From Burkholderiales bacterium (GTDB lineage: Bacteria > Pseudomonadota > Gammaproteobacteria > Burkholderiales > Burkholderiaceae_C), in the NCBI GenBank assembly GCA_003963115.1, contig RXJQ01000031.1, forward strand, positions 62,001-126,000: a stretch of 64,000 nt of DNA, in the 5' to 3' direction. Positions 19,224-27,703 of this stretch are shown piece after piece. The position numbers and the translations under genes were made by a program. Within the stretch, counting starts at the first letter, position 1. The number at the start of each line of letters is the position of its first letter. The notes under the pieces were generated by a model. The model made no database searches. It had not been told where the DNA came from and saw nothing but the letters and a program-made list of their open reading frames with translations.

Positions 19224-19729
19224 GCCTCATCAGCACAGGCGAGCCCAGGGCACCCATCTTGGTCCTCACCATCGGCAACCCCAGCCGTGGAGACGATGCC
19301 TTCGGGCCCGTGCTGGCCGGCATGCTGCAAGACTGGCTTGCAGCAAAGACGCCAGCCGTCCAGCAGGCGATCGAGCTGATCAGCGAGCAGCAACTGATGG
19401 TCGAGCACGCCATGGACCTGGCGGGCCGCCAGCATGTTCTGTTCGTGGACGCGGCCGCGCAAGGCGATGAGCCCGTGGCCCTGACCCCTTTGAGCGCGCC
19501 GCCCCCCGATGCGAGCTTGAAGCCCTTCGACAGCCACCGCAGCTCGCCAGCCCAGTTGCTGAGCCTGTGTGAAGCCGTGCTGGGCACCACGCCACCACCG
19601 GCTGAGCTGCTGACCCTCACTGGCAGCAGCTTCGAGCTGGACACGCCCTTGTCAGCACGAGCCCAGGCCCACTTGCCGCAAGCCTGGTCGCTCCTGCAAA
19701 GCTGGCTGGACCGCGTCTTGCACCATTGA
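19220..19729 (+). CDS. hoxW: HoxW-type hydrogenase maturation endopeptidase (M52)
   Basis: The 169-residue protein starts at the ATG overlapping the hoxH stop. The M52 signature TIGNPSRGDDAFGPVLA (about residues 15-31) carries the conserved acidic nickel-sensing position, and the second one lies near HVLFVDAAAQGD (about 73-84). FDSHRSSPAQLLSLCEA supplies the conserved His. The protein would remove the C-terminal peptide of HoxH once nickel is loaded. Its position directly after hoxH supports HoxW specificity. Confidence 0.93.
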   Translation: MSLISTGEPRAPILVLTIGNPSRGDDAFGPVLAGMLQDWLAAKTPAVQQAIELISEQQLMVEHAMDLAGRQHVLFVDAAAQGDEPVALTPLSAPPPDASLKPFDSHRSSPAQLLSLCEAVLGTTPPPAELLTLTGSSFELDTPLSARAQAHLPQAWSLLQSWLDRVLHH

Positions 19730-19733
19730 CAAC

Positions 19734-20078
19734 ATGCACGAACTCTCCCTGGCCATCGAGATCGCAGACATGCTGCAAGCGCATGCCCATGAGCTCAGCC
19801 GCATCACCCGTGTGACGCTGGACATCGGCACGCTCAGTTGCGTGGACGAAGCCGCCTTGCGCACGGCCTTGTCCGCCGCCTTGCATGGCACCCTGGCCGA
19901 ACAGGCCGACCTGGTCGTGCAGACCATCGAAGCCCGGGCAGATTGTCAGGACTGCGGCCAGCACTTCAGCCCTGCCAGCCGCATCGACCCCTGCCCCGCC
20001 TGCGGATCGTTCCACAAAGCCTGGCTGGCCGGCCAGGACTTCAAGGTGCGCAGCGTCGAGGGCCTGCCACCAAGCTAA
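19734..20078 (+). CDS. hypA: HypA, nickel metallochaperone
   Basis: The 114-residue protein starts MHELSLAIEIADM; His2 and Glu3 of the MHE motif form the nickel site. The zinc site is CQDCGQHF...CPACGS (about residues 74-95). It works with HypB in nickel insertion. Here it is the last gene of the block rather than adjacent to hypB. Its TAA stop is part of the CTAA target duplication of the downstream MITE, so the insertion landed exactly at the gene end without changing the protein. Confidence 0.96.
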   Translation: MHELSLAIEIADMLQAHAHELSRITRVTLDIGTLSCVDEAALRTALSAALHGTLAEQADLVVQTIEARADCQDCGQHFSPASRIDPCPACGSFHKAWLAGQDFKVRSVEGLPPS

Positions 20079-20240
20079 GGCAATGCTGAATAAGTCCCCG
20101 CCATGCGCGTTCGTCCCGCATCGGGATGAGTGGCTTGCCAACATTGCGCAGCATGTGCTGGTGGCACATGCAAGCGATTTGGTGAGCCAATCGCCCGCAA
20201 AGATCCCGCCGCGCACGGCGCGGACTGATTCAGCATTGCC
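20079..20240. mobile_element. 162-bp MITE, IS5-type ends, CTAA target duplication
   Basis: The element begins GGCAATGCTGAATAAGTCC (20079-20097) and ends with its inverted copy (20222-20240), 18 of 19 positions matching. It is flanked on both sides by CTAA (20075-20078 and 20241-20244). CTAA fits the YTAR duplication typical of the IS5 group, and the end sequence (…AATAAGTCC) resembles IS5 termini. The interior of about 120 bp has no coding capacity for a transposase, so this is a non-autonomous element that would need a transposase in trans. The duplicated CTAA contains the stop codons of both convergent neighbours. Confidence 0.88.
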
Positions 20241-21191
20241 CTAACAAAGCTGTGGACTGTAGCCACGCGTTGGCAAGTGCCATGCGCGAAGCCGCTCGGG
20301 CGTCTCCGGCCTCGCTTGAGACAGGTAGCCCGAAATGGCCGCCGCCCGCAACAGGTCAGCCTCACCCAGGCTGTCGAGCCATCGCTCGAATGCGTCCATG
20401 ACACCGCCTTGCAGCCAGACGTCCCACCGTTCGTCGTGCGAAGGGATCAGCTTGAGGCCTTCGTGCACCTGATGAACGAGGGCTTCGAGCTTGAAGCGAG
20501 CGGACTCATGACCGCATGCCGGATAGAAGGCCCTCAGCATCTGGTTCTTGCCCGCTTGCCGCGCACAGCCTTCCGTCAGCAGGCGCTGGATCTGCTGGTA
20601 GGCCAGGCGAACGGCACGACAGGGCAGTGGCGCACAAAGCGGCAAGCGCGGGGCCTCATGCTGGCGCAGCGCGTAAGCCGGGCCAAGCATCAAGCTCGCC
20701 ATGCGCTGCCATTCCAGGCAAGACAAGCCACCGCCATCCCGCCCCTGCTTCACCCGGGCATGCACCTCGTCGAAGCTCAGCGTGCCCTTGGCCCGGTTGG
20801 CCTTGACGCTCATGACAGCCAGGTTGCTGGCGGCATAAGCCCCATCGTTGTTCAGGCGGTCGACAGACCAGTCCGACTCCTGCAAGGTGCCGTGCGTCAG
20901 CCGGACGCGCAGCACGGGGCAATGCGTCACGTCGATCTGGCGCAGCAGATCGGGCGTGACGTCCGCCGCCACGATACGGCCCCGCTTCCATGCATTCAGG
21001 CGCAGTTGCAGCCACTTGCCCACGAAGCGATCGGCACTTTGCCGCCGAAGTCCCTGGTGGGCGGCCATCTCGAAGCCCTCCATGACCGGCCTGGGCCAAT
21101 TGAGCTGCCGCGGCAGGCAAGTCTGGGTGTGGATGTCGTGGCCAAGCGCACGCCCGGCCTCATCAAAATCAGAGGTATTCCATTGCGTCAT
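20241..21191 (-). CDS. Uncharacterised protein with an HNH-nuclease-like segment
   Basis: The 316-residue start at 21191 is chosen for MTQWNTSD with a GGGA element just upstream; longer in-frame starts (21224, 21332) lack one. Residues 108-135 read WSVDRLNNDGAYAASNLAVM followed by SVKANRAKG. This recalls the DRIDNDGxYxxxN...N..K half of phage-type HNH endonucleases, with Cys91 (THCPVL) ahead of it. The canonical first His is not obvious, so activity is uncertain. The C-terminal 170 residues (Cys- and His-containing, helical) are not recognised. The stop codon lies in the MITE target duplication; before insertion the gene's stop overlapped that of convergent hypA. Confidence 0.6.
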   Translation of the reverse strand: MTQWNTSDFDEAGRALGHDIHTQTCLPRQLNWPRPVMEGFEMAAHQGLRRQSADRFVGKWLQLRLNAWKRGRIVAADVTPDLLRQIDVTHCPVLRVRLTHGTLQESDWSVDRLNNDGAYAASNLAVMSVKANRAKGTLSFDEVHARVKQGRDGGGLSCLEWQRMASLMLGPAYALRQHEAPRLPLCAPLPCRAVRLAYQQIQRLLTEGCARQAGKNQMLRAFYPACGHESARFKLEALVHQVHEGLKLIPSHDERWDVWLQGGVMDAFERWLDSLGEADLLRAAAISGYLSQARPETPERLRAWHLPTRGYSPQLC

Positions 21192-21283
21192 GACATATCC
21201 CGCATGGCCATGACGTGAAGCCATGGCCAGAAACAATGTGCTGAAGGGCAAGCAAGCCCTGGACTGAATCGCCAGGGGGCTGA

Positions 21284-21868
21284 TCAGCAGCGCGGGGGAC
21301 GCTCCATGGGCGCACTGACGTGACTGCGCCATGGGAAGGGATGGACGATATCCCAGACTTCTCTGGCTACGCCACTGACAGGCGCAGCGAGTACAGCTGA
21401 GGCAGGGATGGGCAAGGCCCCACTGATACCCAAACCCGCCGATGCCCCGCCTGGCGCATCGTGGCCAGATTCGCTTGGCCCAACGGGGATCACACTGCCA
21501 TCTCTGGCGTCGTGCCGGTGCCGCTGCAAGCCATCGTGGGAGTGCACATGCTGATCATCCGACACATGCAGCCGATGCGACGAGGCCAGGGCAGATCGAA
21601 CGGGCAAGGCCCCCTTGTGCTGACGGGCGTGCACTTCGTCGATGATGTCCATCGCACCCGCACCGATCACGCTTTCGATCATGCCCCTGATCGACCAGCC
21701 CGCGCCATCGACAACGGCGGCATGGCGCGTGTGGTGACTGTGCTGTGGCCCCAGCACGCTCAGCAGCACGCTGGACAGCCCGTTGATGGGCAAGGTCAGG
21801 ACGACCACCCACACGACGACCAGGCGCATGAGCGAGGTACGGCAGCGATGAAGGAGATCGACACGCAT
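21284..21868 (-). CDS. His-rich exported or membrane-anchored protein
   Basis: The 194-residue ORF has a strong hydrophobic N-terminal segment (LMRLVVVWVVVLTLPINGLSSVLLSVL); translation could instead start at the internal ATG at 21829. Downstream it has His clusters (QHSHHTRHA; HRLHVSDDQHVHSHDGLQRHRHD) and an Ala/Gly/Pro-rich tail. The layout resembles CzcI/CopQ-like periplasmic metal-binding proteins, but no family is certain. It is the last gene of the minus-strand copper-receptor cassette, 166 bp after the lipoprotein gene. A periplasmic copper or other metal-binding role is inferred. Confidence 0.55.
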   Translation of the reverse strand: MRVDLLHRCRTSLMRLVVVWVVVLTLPINGLSSVLLSVLGPQHSHHTRHAAVVDGAGWSIRGMIESVIGAGAMDIIDEVHARQHKGALPVRSALASSHRLHVSDDQHVHSHDGLQRHRHDARDGSVIPVGPSESGHDAPGGASAGLGISGALPIPASAVLAAPVSGVAREVWDIVHPFPWRSHVSAPMERPPRC

Positions 21869-22034
21869 CTGGGGCGAATATCCAGGGCAAACAGCAGCAC
21901 TGACAAAGCCTGAAAGGGGCTTGTCCCAGTTGGCCTTTTACGCGCTCATCGTGAAAATCCGATGACGGCTCATGTGCCGCCACCTGGCGTGCAAGCACCA
22001 ACACTGACCGGCAGCGCCTGGCACCCGCCCCTTG

Positions 22035-23534
22035 CTACCGCGCCTTGCGTATGACCATAGAGACCGGGTAGCCACTCATGGTGCCCAGGCTGCCGTAGCC
22101 GGCCACGGTCGTGCCGGTCATGCAGGTCGCCCCCATCATCCCGCCGGCCGTGCAATCGGCATAGGCGAGCTTGTCGATCTGGGCCTGCGTGGGGCTGGCA
22201 GTGGGATCGGCCAGGTTGACGAAGATGCGCACATAGGCGTTGCCCACGCCGCCGGCCGCTGGGTTTTTCGCCGATGGGAAGCCGGCATACAGGCCAAAGC
22301 CCGCGCCCGGCGACCAGCCGTCTCCGCCAAATCTGGTGGTGAAGGTGTCCTTGGTCGGCAACAGGAAGGTGGTGACCAGCACACCGCCCAGCGCGTCATC
22401 CTGGATCACCGACAACTGCTGCTGGAGGCTCAGCAGCGTCATCCCATAGTCTGGCGCGGGCAGGCTGAGATCGCCGGTCATGGATTCGGTCAACGTGCCT
22501 TGCAAGGACGACACCTCGCCCCTTGTGGCGTCCAGAACGAAGGTCCCCTTGAAGACCGTGTCGCGCGGTTGCGTGTCGGGCTCGTGGAATGTTTCACTCA
22601 CCTCATACAAGGTGACGATGTGCGTGGCGATGGAGGCAGGCCCCTCGCCCAGCACGTTGCTCGCCGAGACCGTGAAGGCCAGCCCCCTGCACGCACGGCC
22701 GCAGGCCACGGTGGCGGGCAAGGCCGGCACAAGCTGCGAGACCGCACCCGAGGTGGACCGGATCGTGTAGTGCGTGATCGGACTGCCGCCGCTGGCCGTG
22801 CTGCTGGCCGAGACGGTGACCGCACCCGGGACATCGGCGGCCGTCACGCTCACCCCGGACGGGGCGGCCGGCACGGACATCCCGGGCGGCACGGTCACGG
22901 GCAAGGTGAGACGCGCTTGTGGCGCGGGCAGGTAAGTCACATCGCCCGCCTGGTCCGCAGCGATGATGCACTCGCCTGGCCCTGCGCTCGTGACCAAGCC
23001 CGAAGCGGCATCCACGTCGCACACAGTCGGCGTCTGGCTGCTGTAGGCCACCGCCAGCCCCGATGAGGCTTTGGCCATCACCGTGGCCGTCCCCCCCAGC
23101 ACCAGTTCAGGCGCGCTCTCGAAGCTCAGGGTCTGCTGCGGGTTGACATCGACCTGGAAGCGCAGAGTCACCGATGCCGCCGGCGCATGGTTCTCATCCC
23201 CCGCCTGCGACAGGGTGATGACACAGGTGCCGGTCGCCAATGCCGTCACCATGCCGCTGTCACTGATGCGACATACCTGCGACGACTGGCTGGTGTAGCT
23301 CACGCGCAAGCCCGAGCTGGCACTGGCCCGGATGCTGGCCGTCTGGCCTTGCTGCATGGAGGGCATCGCGTCCACGCTCAAAGACTGCGGGTTCGCATGG
23401 ACCGCATCCCCTTGCCCGCCACCGCCACACGCCGTCAGCGACCAGGCCAGCCCCAGAGCGGCGAGCCATCGCCAGTGACACCACGCGCCTTGGTCTGAGG
23501 TGGCATGGAGGGAAAGGTGTGCAGGAGCCAGCAT
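22035..23534 (-). CDS. Lipoprotein with Ig-like repeats and a Met/Cys C-terminal domain shared with the PEP-CTERM neighbour
   Basis: The 499-residue protein has the lipobox LTAC followed by GGGGQGD (about residue 35). Two bacterial Ig-like repeats follow, each with a characteristic VCxxxxxxGxVT phrase (SQVCRISDSGMVTALATGTC and TPTVCDVDAASGLVTSAGPGEC). Next is a fibronectin-III-like stretch (PAAPSGVSVTAADVPGAVTV, GSPITHYTIRS). The last 190 residues (from ETFHEPDTQPRDTVFKGTF) are clearly homologous to the C-terminal domain of the 25857-27476 product. Both end with a LAYADCT...GGMMG..CMTGT motif rich in Met and Cys. The gene follows the copper receptor by 46 bp. I infer a surface protein that binds or presents copper. 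Confidence 0.72.
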   Translation of the reverse strand: MLAPAHLSLHATSDQGAWCHWRWLAALGLAWSLTACGGGGQGDAVHANPQSLSVDAMPSMQQGQTASIRASASSGLRVSYTSQSSQVCRISDSGMVTALATGTCVITLSQAGDENHAPAASVTLRFQVDVNPQQTLSFESAPELVLGGTATVMAKASSGLAVAYSSQTPTVCDVDAASGLVTSAGPGECIIAADQAGDVTYLPAPQARLTLPVTVPPGMSVPAAPSGVSVTAADVPGAVTVSASSTASGGSPITHYTIRSTSGAVSQLVPALPATVACGRACRGLAFTVSASNVLGEGPASIATHIVTLYEVSETFHEPDTQPRDTVFKGTFVLDATRGEVSSLQGTLTESMTGDLSLPAPDYGMTLLSLQQQLSVIQDDALGGVLVTTFLLPTKDTFTTRFGGDGWSPGAGFGLYAGFPSAKNPAAGGVGNAYVRIFVNLADPTASPTQAQIDKLAYADCTAGGMMGATCMTGTTVAGYGSLGTMSGYPVSMVIRKAR

Positions 23535-23580
23535 GCTTGTCTCGCCAGTGTCGAAGATGAATGAAATGCCGGGCCTCGGC

Positions 23581-25794
23581 TCAGTAGAGCAGGGTCAGCG
23601 CGGCCGTGAACGACCTGCCCGGCCCCGGCACGACCTGGCCCCAGGGGATGACGTTGCTGGCCATCGAGTTGCCCTGCCCCAGATAGGCCCCGCCCAATGG
23701 CGGTCGGTAGAAGCGGTCAAGCAGGTTGTCGATGCCCAGGTCCAGGCGGGCCTTGGACCACGCCAGGTTGCTGCGCCAGTTCAGCAGGCTGTACCCGGCG
23801 GTCGGTATCTCATTGCGCACGCCCGACACCTGGTGCTTGCCCGCGACCAGTTGCCACTCGAGCGTGTGCGCCCAGCGCTCGAGCTGCTGCGTGAGCGACA
23901 GCGTGGCATTGGCCGGCATCATGTTGTAGAGCGGCTGGTGGGTGTCGAGGTTGATGCCACGCAGCAGGTTGAGCACACCTTGCAGGTCAAAGCGCCCCCA
24001 TGCCTCGCTGCGCACCATCATGCCCTTGCCCGAGATGTCCATGCCCTCGATGCGCGCGGACTGGTTGGCGTACTGCAGCAGCACGAACCGGTTCTGGTTG
24101 CTCAGGTTGGCGGCAGCACATTGCCCGAAGTCGCAGCGCCGGGCATCGATGTAGTCGTCGATGTGGGTGACATAGGCATTGGCCTTGATCTGCCAGGCCT
24201 GCGGCTCGGCGGCGCGCCATTGGCCAGCCACGCTCAAGGTCTGGGCCACTTCAGGGCGCAGGTCTTCGCGGCCGATGTAGCCATTGCCATCGCCCACGAA
24301 GTTGTTCATCAAGGCGGCCATCGAATTGGTCGACCAGGGGTAGCGCTGATAGAGATTGGGCGAGCGCGTCTTGCGGGCGTAGCCCAGCTCCAGGCCGCTG
24401 CGCGCGGACGGTTGATGACTGAGCTGTGCGCTCAGGTCCCAGTTCTGGTCGACATGCCGGTGCTCGCGTGCATTGAAGGCTGCGGCATCGTCCCCCCAGG
24501 CTGCGGCCAGCCCGTTGTTGTAGCCCTGGACATCGGACGCATTGGTCTCGACACGCTCGCGTCTGAGGCCGATGGTGCTCTGCCATTGGGGATGCCAGTT
24601 GCGGGACCACTCGGCATAGGCCCCCAGGCGGTTGCGCCGGCCGTTGTCGATGTTCCAGAAGGTCTGCGGGCCCATGGAGCCGCCCACCGGCGGCCACCAG
24701 TCGTAGAGGGTGTAGCGCAGGTACTCGGCGCCGGTCTTGATGGTGTCGATCTCACCCAACGGGATGCTGGCGCTGAGCTCACCGCTGTCTGTATCGGCCC
24801 GGGTGAGCATGGGCATGCCTGTGCCGTATTGGTAGCGGTCGGTCCCCATGTCCATGGCATGCCGGGTTCGCTGGGTGCTGAGCCTGGCGTTGAGCTCGCC
24901 CCATTCATACTCGCCTTCGTAGCGCAGGTTGACGGACTGGTTCTGGTTGTCCGTCATGTCCATGCGCTGGTTGGGATAGCCCTCGAAAAACACGTGCTGA
25001 TCGCCCACGTTGAGCTTGAGCAGATGGTGGTCCAGGCGCAGGGCCACACCGAAGTCATGGTTGAGGTAGTGGTAGGCCGACGAGGCCACTTCATCACCCG
25101 GTACGGGCGAGCCGCCTTCGGTGCCCGGCTCCGCCGCCTTGAAGGGCTGGGCCGCATGGTAATTGCGTGCCTGAGCCGTGCTGCCGCTGTAACTCAGGCT
25201 CCAGGCCTCACCGCCCCAGGCCGCCCTGGCCGAAGCGCCGCGCACCTGCCCGTTGCTGCGCAGGAAGGCGCGCACCTCACCTTCGGTGACCGGCGGCTCG
25301 CCCTGCGCGGCGAACACCGGCGGCGCGCCGCGCACGTCGATGCTGCCCCCCAGGCTGTCACCACCGGCACTGACCGGCGTCACGCCGGCCTGCACAGTCA
25401 GGGACGACACGTCCGACGGCGCGATGTACGACAAAGGCGCGTTCATGTGGTTGGGACAGGCCGACTGCAGGTCCATCCCATTGACCCGCACGCGCAGGCG
25501 ATCGTCAGCCATGCCGCGCAAGACCGGCAGGCCCGACAAGCCGCCCGCACCATACATGCTGAAGCCTGGCTGGCCACGCAGCAAGTCCGTGGTGTCGGTG
25601 CTTGCGGCCTGACGCTCAGCCAGCCCGCGCTTCTTGTTGATCATTACCTCGGTGGTGGGCGTCGCCGTGACCGTGACGGCAGGCAAGGCCTGGTCCTCAC
25701 CGCGGGCAGCAACACCCCAGCACATCAGGATGGCCACGGTCAGGCAGGCTGGCGGATGCAGTCGATCCGCAAAGGGCTTGTCTTCGAACTTCAT
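23581..25794 (-). CDS. oprC: TonB-dependent copper receptor (OprC/NosA type)
   Basis: The 737-residue outer membrane receptor starts at the ATG at 25794, since the longer reading uses TTG. A signal segment (ACLTVAILMCWGVAARG), a TonB-box-like ALPAVTVTATP, a plug domain (LLRGQPGFSMYGAGGLSGLPVLRGM) and a barrel ending SFTAALTLLY are present. Copper-specific ligands known from Pseudomonas OprC are visible: CxxxM as CPNHM (C113, M117) in SACPNHMNAPLSYI, and HxM as HAM (H312, M314) in TRHAMDMG. It would import copper across the outer membrane. It sits between two genes for proteins that share a Met/Cys domain. Confidence 0.88.
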   Translation of the reverse strand: MKFEDKPFADRLHPPACLTVAILMCWGVAARGEDQALPAVTVTATPTTEVMINKKRGLAERQAASTDTTDLLRGQPGFSMYGAGGLSGLPVLRGMADDRLRVRVNGMDLQSACPNHMNAPLSYIAPSDVSSLTVQAGVTPVSAGGDSLGGSIDVRGAPPVFAAQGEPPVTEGEVRAFLRSNGQVRGASARAAWGGEAWSLSYSGSTAQARNYHAAQPFKAAEPGTEGGSPVPGDEVASSAYHYLNHDFGVALRLDHHLLKLNVGDQHVFFEGYPNQRMDMTDNQNQSVNLRYEGEYEWGELNARLSTQRTRHAMDMGTDRYQYGTGMPMLTRADTDSGELSASIPLGEIDTIKTGAEYLRYTLYDWWPPVGGSMGPQTFWNIDNGRRNRLGAYAEWSRNWHPQWQSTIGLRRERVETNASDVQGYNNGLAAAWGDDAAAFNAREHRHVDQNWDLSAQLSHQPSARSGLELGYARKTRSPNLYQRYPWSTNSMAALMNNFVGDGNGYIGREDLRPEVAQTLSVAGQWRAAEPQAWQIKANAYVTHIDDYIDARRCDFGQCAAANLSNQNRFVLLQYANQSARIEGMDISGKGMMVRSEAWGRFDLQGVLNLLRGINLDTHQPLYNMMPANATLSLTQQLERWAHTLEWQLVAGKHQVSGVRNEIPTAGYSLLNWRSNLAWSKARLDLGIDNLLDRFYRPPLGGAYLGQGNSMASNVIPWGQVVPGPGRSFTAALTLLY

Positions 25795-25856
25795 GCGGGC
25801 AAACAGCAACTCAGGGTGTGGCTTGCGAGGGCCACACCCCGGTCATGCAAGGCGTG

Positions 25857-27476
25857 TCAGAGAATGTGGCGGCGACGCGCCACCAGGCAACCAAAGCCGA
25901 GGCCCAGCAAGGCCAAGGCCATGGACGATGGCTCGGGCACGGCCGTGATGGTCTGCGACAGCGGGTAGCCATCCATCGTGCCGGCCATGCCATAGCCAGC
26001 CAGGCTGGTGCCGGTCATGCAGACAGAGCCCATCATGCCGCCGCCCATCATCATGCCCCAGGCCGAAGTGGGCGTGCAGTCGGCATAAGCCAGCTTGTTC
26101 AACTGGGCCTGGTTCAGGCTTGTCAGCGGATCGTCCGGCACGAAGATCAGGGCATAGGCATTGCCCGGGTTCGAGCTGGACTTGGGAAAGCCAAAGTAGA
26201 CCGCGCCGTTGTCCACGCCCACCTGTGGCGACCAATGGTCGGTTGCGGTGCCATCGGCGTTGTAGAAGGTGTTGGTGTTGCTGTTCTTGAAGGCAGCCGC
26301 GAAGGTGCCACCCAGTGCGCCGTCGTACCACGACACCAGCTGGTAGTTGAGGCTGAGCCACACCATGCTGTCATTCGGGTAGGCCAGGTTGGCGCCGGTG
26401 TTGGTCATGGCCTCGCTGAGCTTGCCCTGCAGATTGGTGATGGCGTGCGTGCTGCTGTCGTAATCGAAGCTGCCCACGAAGACGGTGTTGCGAGGCTGGG
26501 TCTGAGGTTCGAGCCAGGTGGTGGTGATGCTGTAGCTCGACGCACTGGCCTGGGCCTGCGGCACCAGGGCCATCAAGCCCAGCGCCATGGCGGCGGCGGT
26601 GCGAGTCCGTGTACGGCGCAGGCGCAGCCCCCCCATGCCCGCCAGGCCCATCAACAACAATGCGGCACTGGCAGGTTCCGGCACGGCGCTCACGGCCGAT
26701 ACGCTCAGGGTGAAGGCATAGGCCTTGGTCGAGTCGGCCAGGCTCTTGCCGGCGATGTTGTTGCCGCCCAGGAACACGGTGTAGTCGCCGGGGCCCAAGG
26801 TCAGCGTGGTGCTGGCCGTGCCGTTGGCCACGGTGGTGGCGCCATAAGCCAGGAACTTGAAGGTGCTCAGCGCGCTGGCATCGCCCACGGGGTCGCCATC
26901 GCCACCGAGCGACCAGTCGCCTTTGGCGTTCCAGCTGCCATTGGTGGCCCGGTAGTCGTAGCCCGCGCCGGCATGGCTTTGCGCAAACGTCGTGCGCCAG
27001 GCTTGCGAGGCCGCCGCGTAATCATGGTCGGCGCTGGTCTGCGGAGCCGTGAAGGGCGATGTGGCAGCCAGTCCCTGGTAGAGGGAGAAGGCCGGGGTCA
27101 GGCCGCTGTCATTGCGGGCCGATGCCGTGATGGTCACGCTCAGGGCCGAGTCCAGGTGCAGCTTGAAGGCCTTGCCCTTGTGGCTGTCGCCCAGGTAGAG
27201 GTCGTCGGTACCGGTGCCGCTGACAAAGGCGGCCTCATCGGTGCGAGGGGTGGATGCCAGCACGGCGTTGAACACCAGCGAATCGTCGGAAGCGTCCGCC
27301 CAGCCGTAGTTGCTGGTGACCGACTGCGTGGCGATGCTCACATTGCTGCCGTCCGCCAGGCTGCCGAAATCGCGGCCGCTGTAGCTGATGTGGGCGTGGG
27401 CAGGCAGGCTGCAGACCAGTGCCAGCACGGCCAAGGAAAACGCCGCGCGGCTGGCGAGGTGTGGTCGAGAAATCAT
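25857..27476 (-). CDS. PEP-CTERM protein that appears to fuse two PEP-CTERM proteins
   Basis: The 539-residue start at 27476 is supported by GGAG upstream and the signal peptide SLAVLALVCSLPAHAH. The first part (to about residue 300) is a beta-rich secreted domain ending in a full PEP-CTERM sorting signal (AVPEPASAALLLMGLAGMGG, then LRLRRTRTR). Instead of a stop, it continues directly into what looks like a second signal peptide (TAAAMALGLMALVPQAQASA). A second domain homologous to the lipoprotein C-terminus follows (TTTWLEPQTQPRNTVFVGSF ... LAYADCT ... GGGMMGSVCMTGT), then a second PEP-CTERM signal (AVPEPSSMALALLGLGFGCL and RRRH). The reading frame is unbroken. The exosortase that would process it is not in the window. 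Confidence 0.78.
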   Translation of the reverse strand: MISRPHLASRAAFSLAVLALVCSLPAHAHISYSGRDFGSLADGSNVSIATQSVTSNYGWADASDDSLVFNAVLASTPRTDEAAFVSGTGTDDLYLGDSHKGKAFKLHLDSALSVTITASARNDSGLTPAFSLYQGLAATSPFTAPQTSADHDYAAASQAWRTTFAQSHAGAGYDYRATNGSWNAKGDWSLGGDGDPVGDASALSTFKFLAYGATTVANGTASTTLTLGPGDYTVFLGGNNIAGKSLADSTKAYAFTLSVSAVSAVPEPASAALLLMGLAGMGGLRLRRTRTRTAAAMALGLMALVPQAQASASSYSITTTWLEPQTQPRNTVFVGSFDYDSSTHAITNLQGKLSEAMTNTGANLAYPNDSMVWLSLNYQLVSWYDGALGGTFAAAFKNSNTNTFYNADGTATDHWSPQVGVDNGAVYFGFPKSSSNPGNAYALIFVPDDPLTSLNQAQLNKLAYADCTPTSAWGMMMGGGMMGSVCMTGTSLAGYGMAGTMDGYPLSQTITAVPEPSSMALALLGLGFGCLVARRRHIL

Positions 27477-27703
27477 GAGAGGACTCCTATGAGTTTGATG
27501 CTTGAACAGGGCAGACGCGCACAGGCCATCTCGCCAACCCAAGGGGTTTGCGATGCATGAAGACAGGGTTTGGTAAACAGCCTGCGCGCCGGCAGGACGG
27601 ACTCCCGCGACGATGTCTCCCAGCAGATGGGACAACCGTTCAGTGGGAATGCGCCCGCCGCAAGGCGAAGCCGGCTCCAGCAGGAAACCGGCTCAGAGCA
27701 GGA

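Noticed and set aside
23500..25968. 822-codon open frame on the plus strand
   Set aside because: It is the antisense of the OprC-type receptor. Its composition is Val/Ala/His/Gly-rich shadow sequence typical of high-GC antisense frames, and it has no domain.
26620..26640. Frameshift at the G7 homopolymer as explanation of the fused PEP-CTERM protein
   Set aside because: Removing one G gives a non-PEP-like tail (GCACAVHGLAPPPP) in place of the Arg-rich end, so the existing frame is the better one. Raw reads would still settle it.
27477..27703. Possible riboswitch in the leader between the DUF2946 and PEP-CTERM genes
   Set aside because: Some GGGAA and GC hairpin pieces recall a cobalamin riboswitch, but the conserved B12 box and core could not be matched in either orientation.
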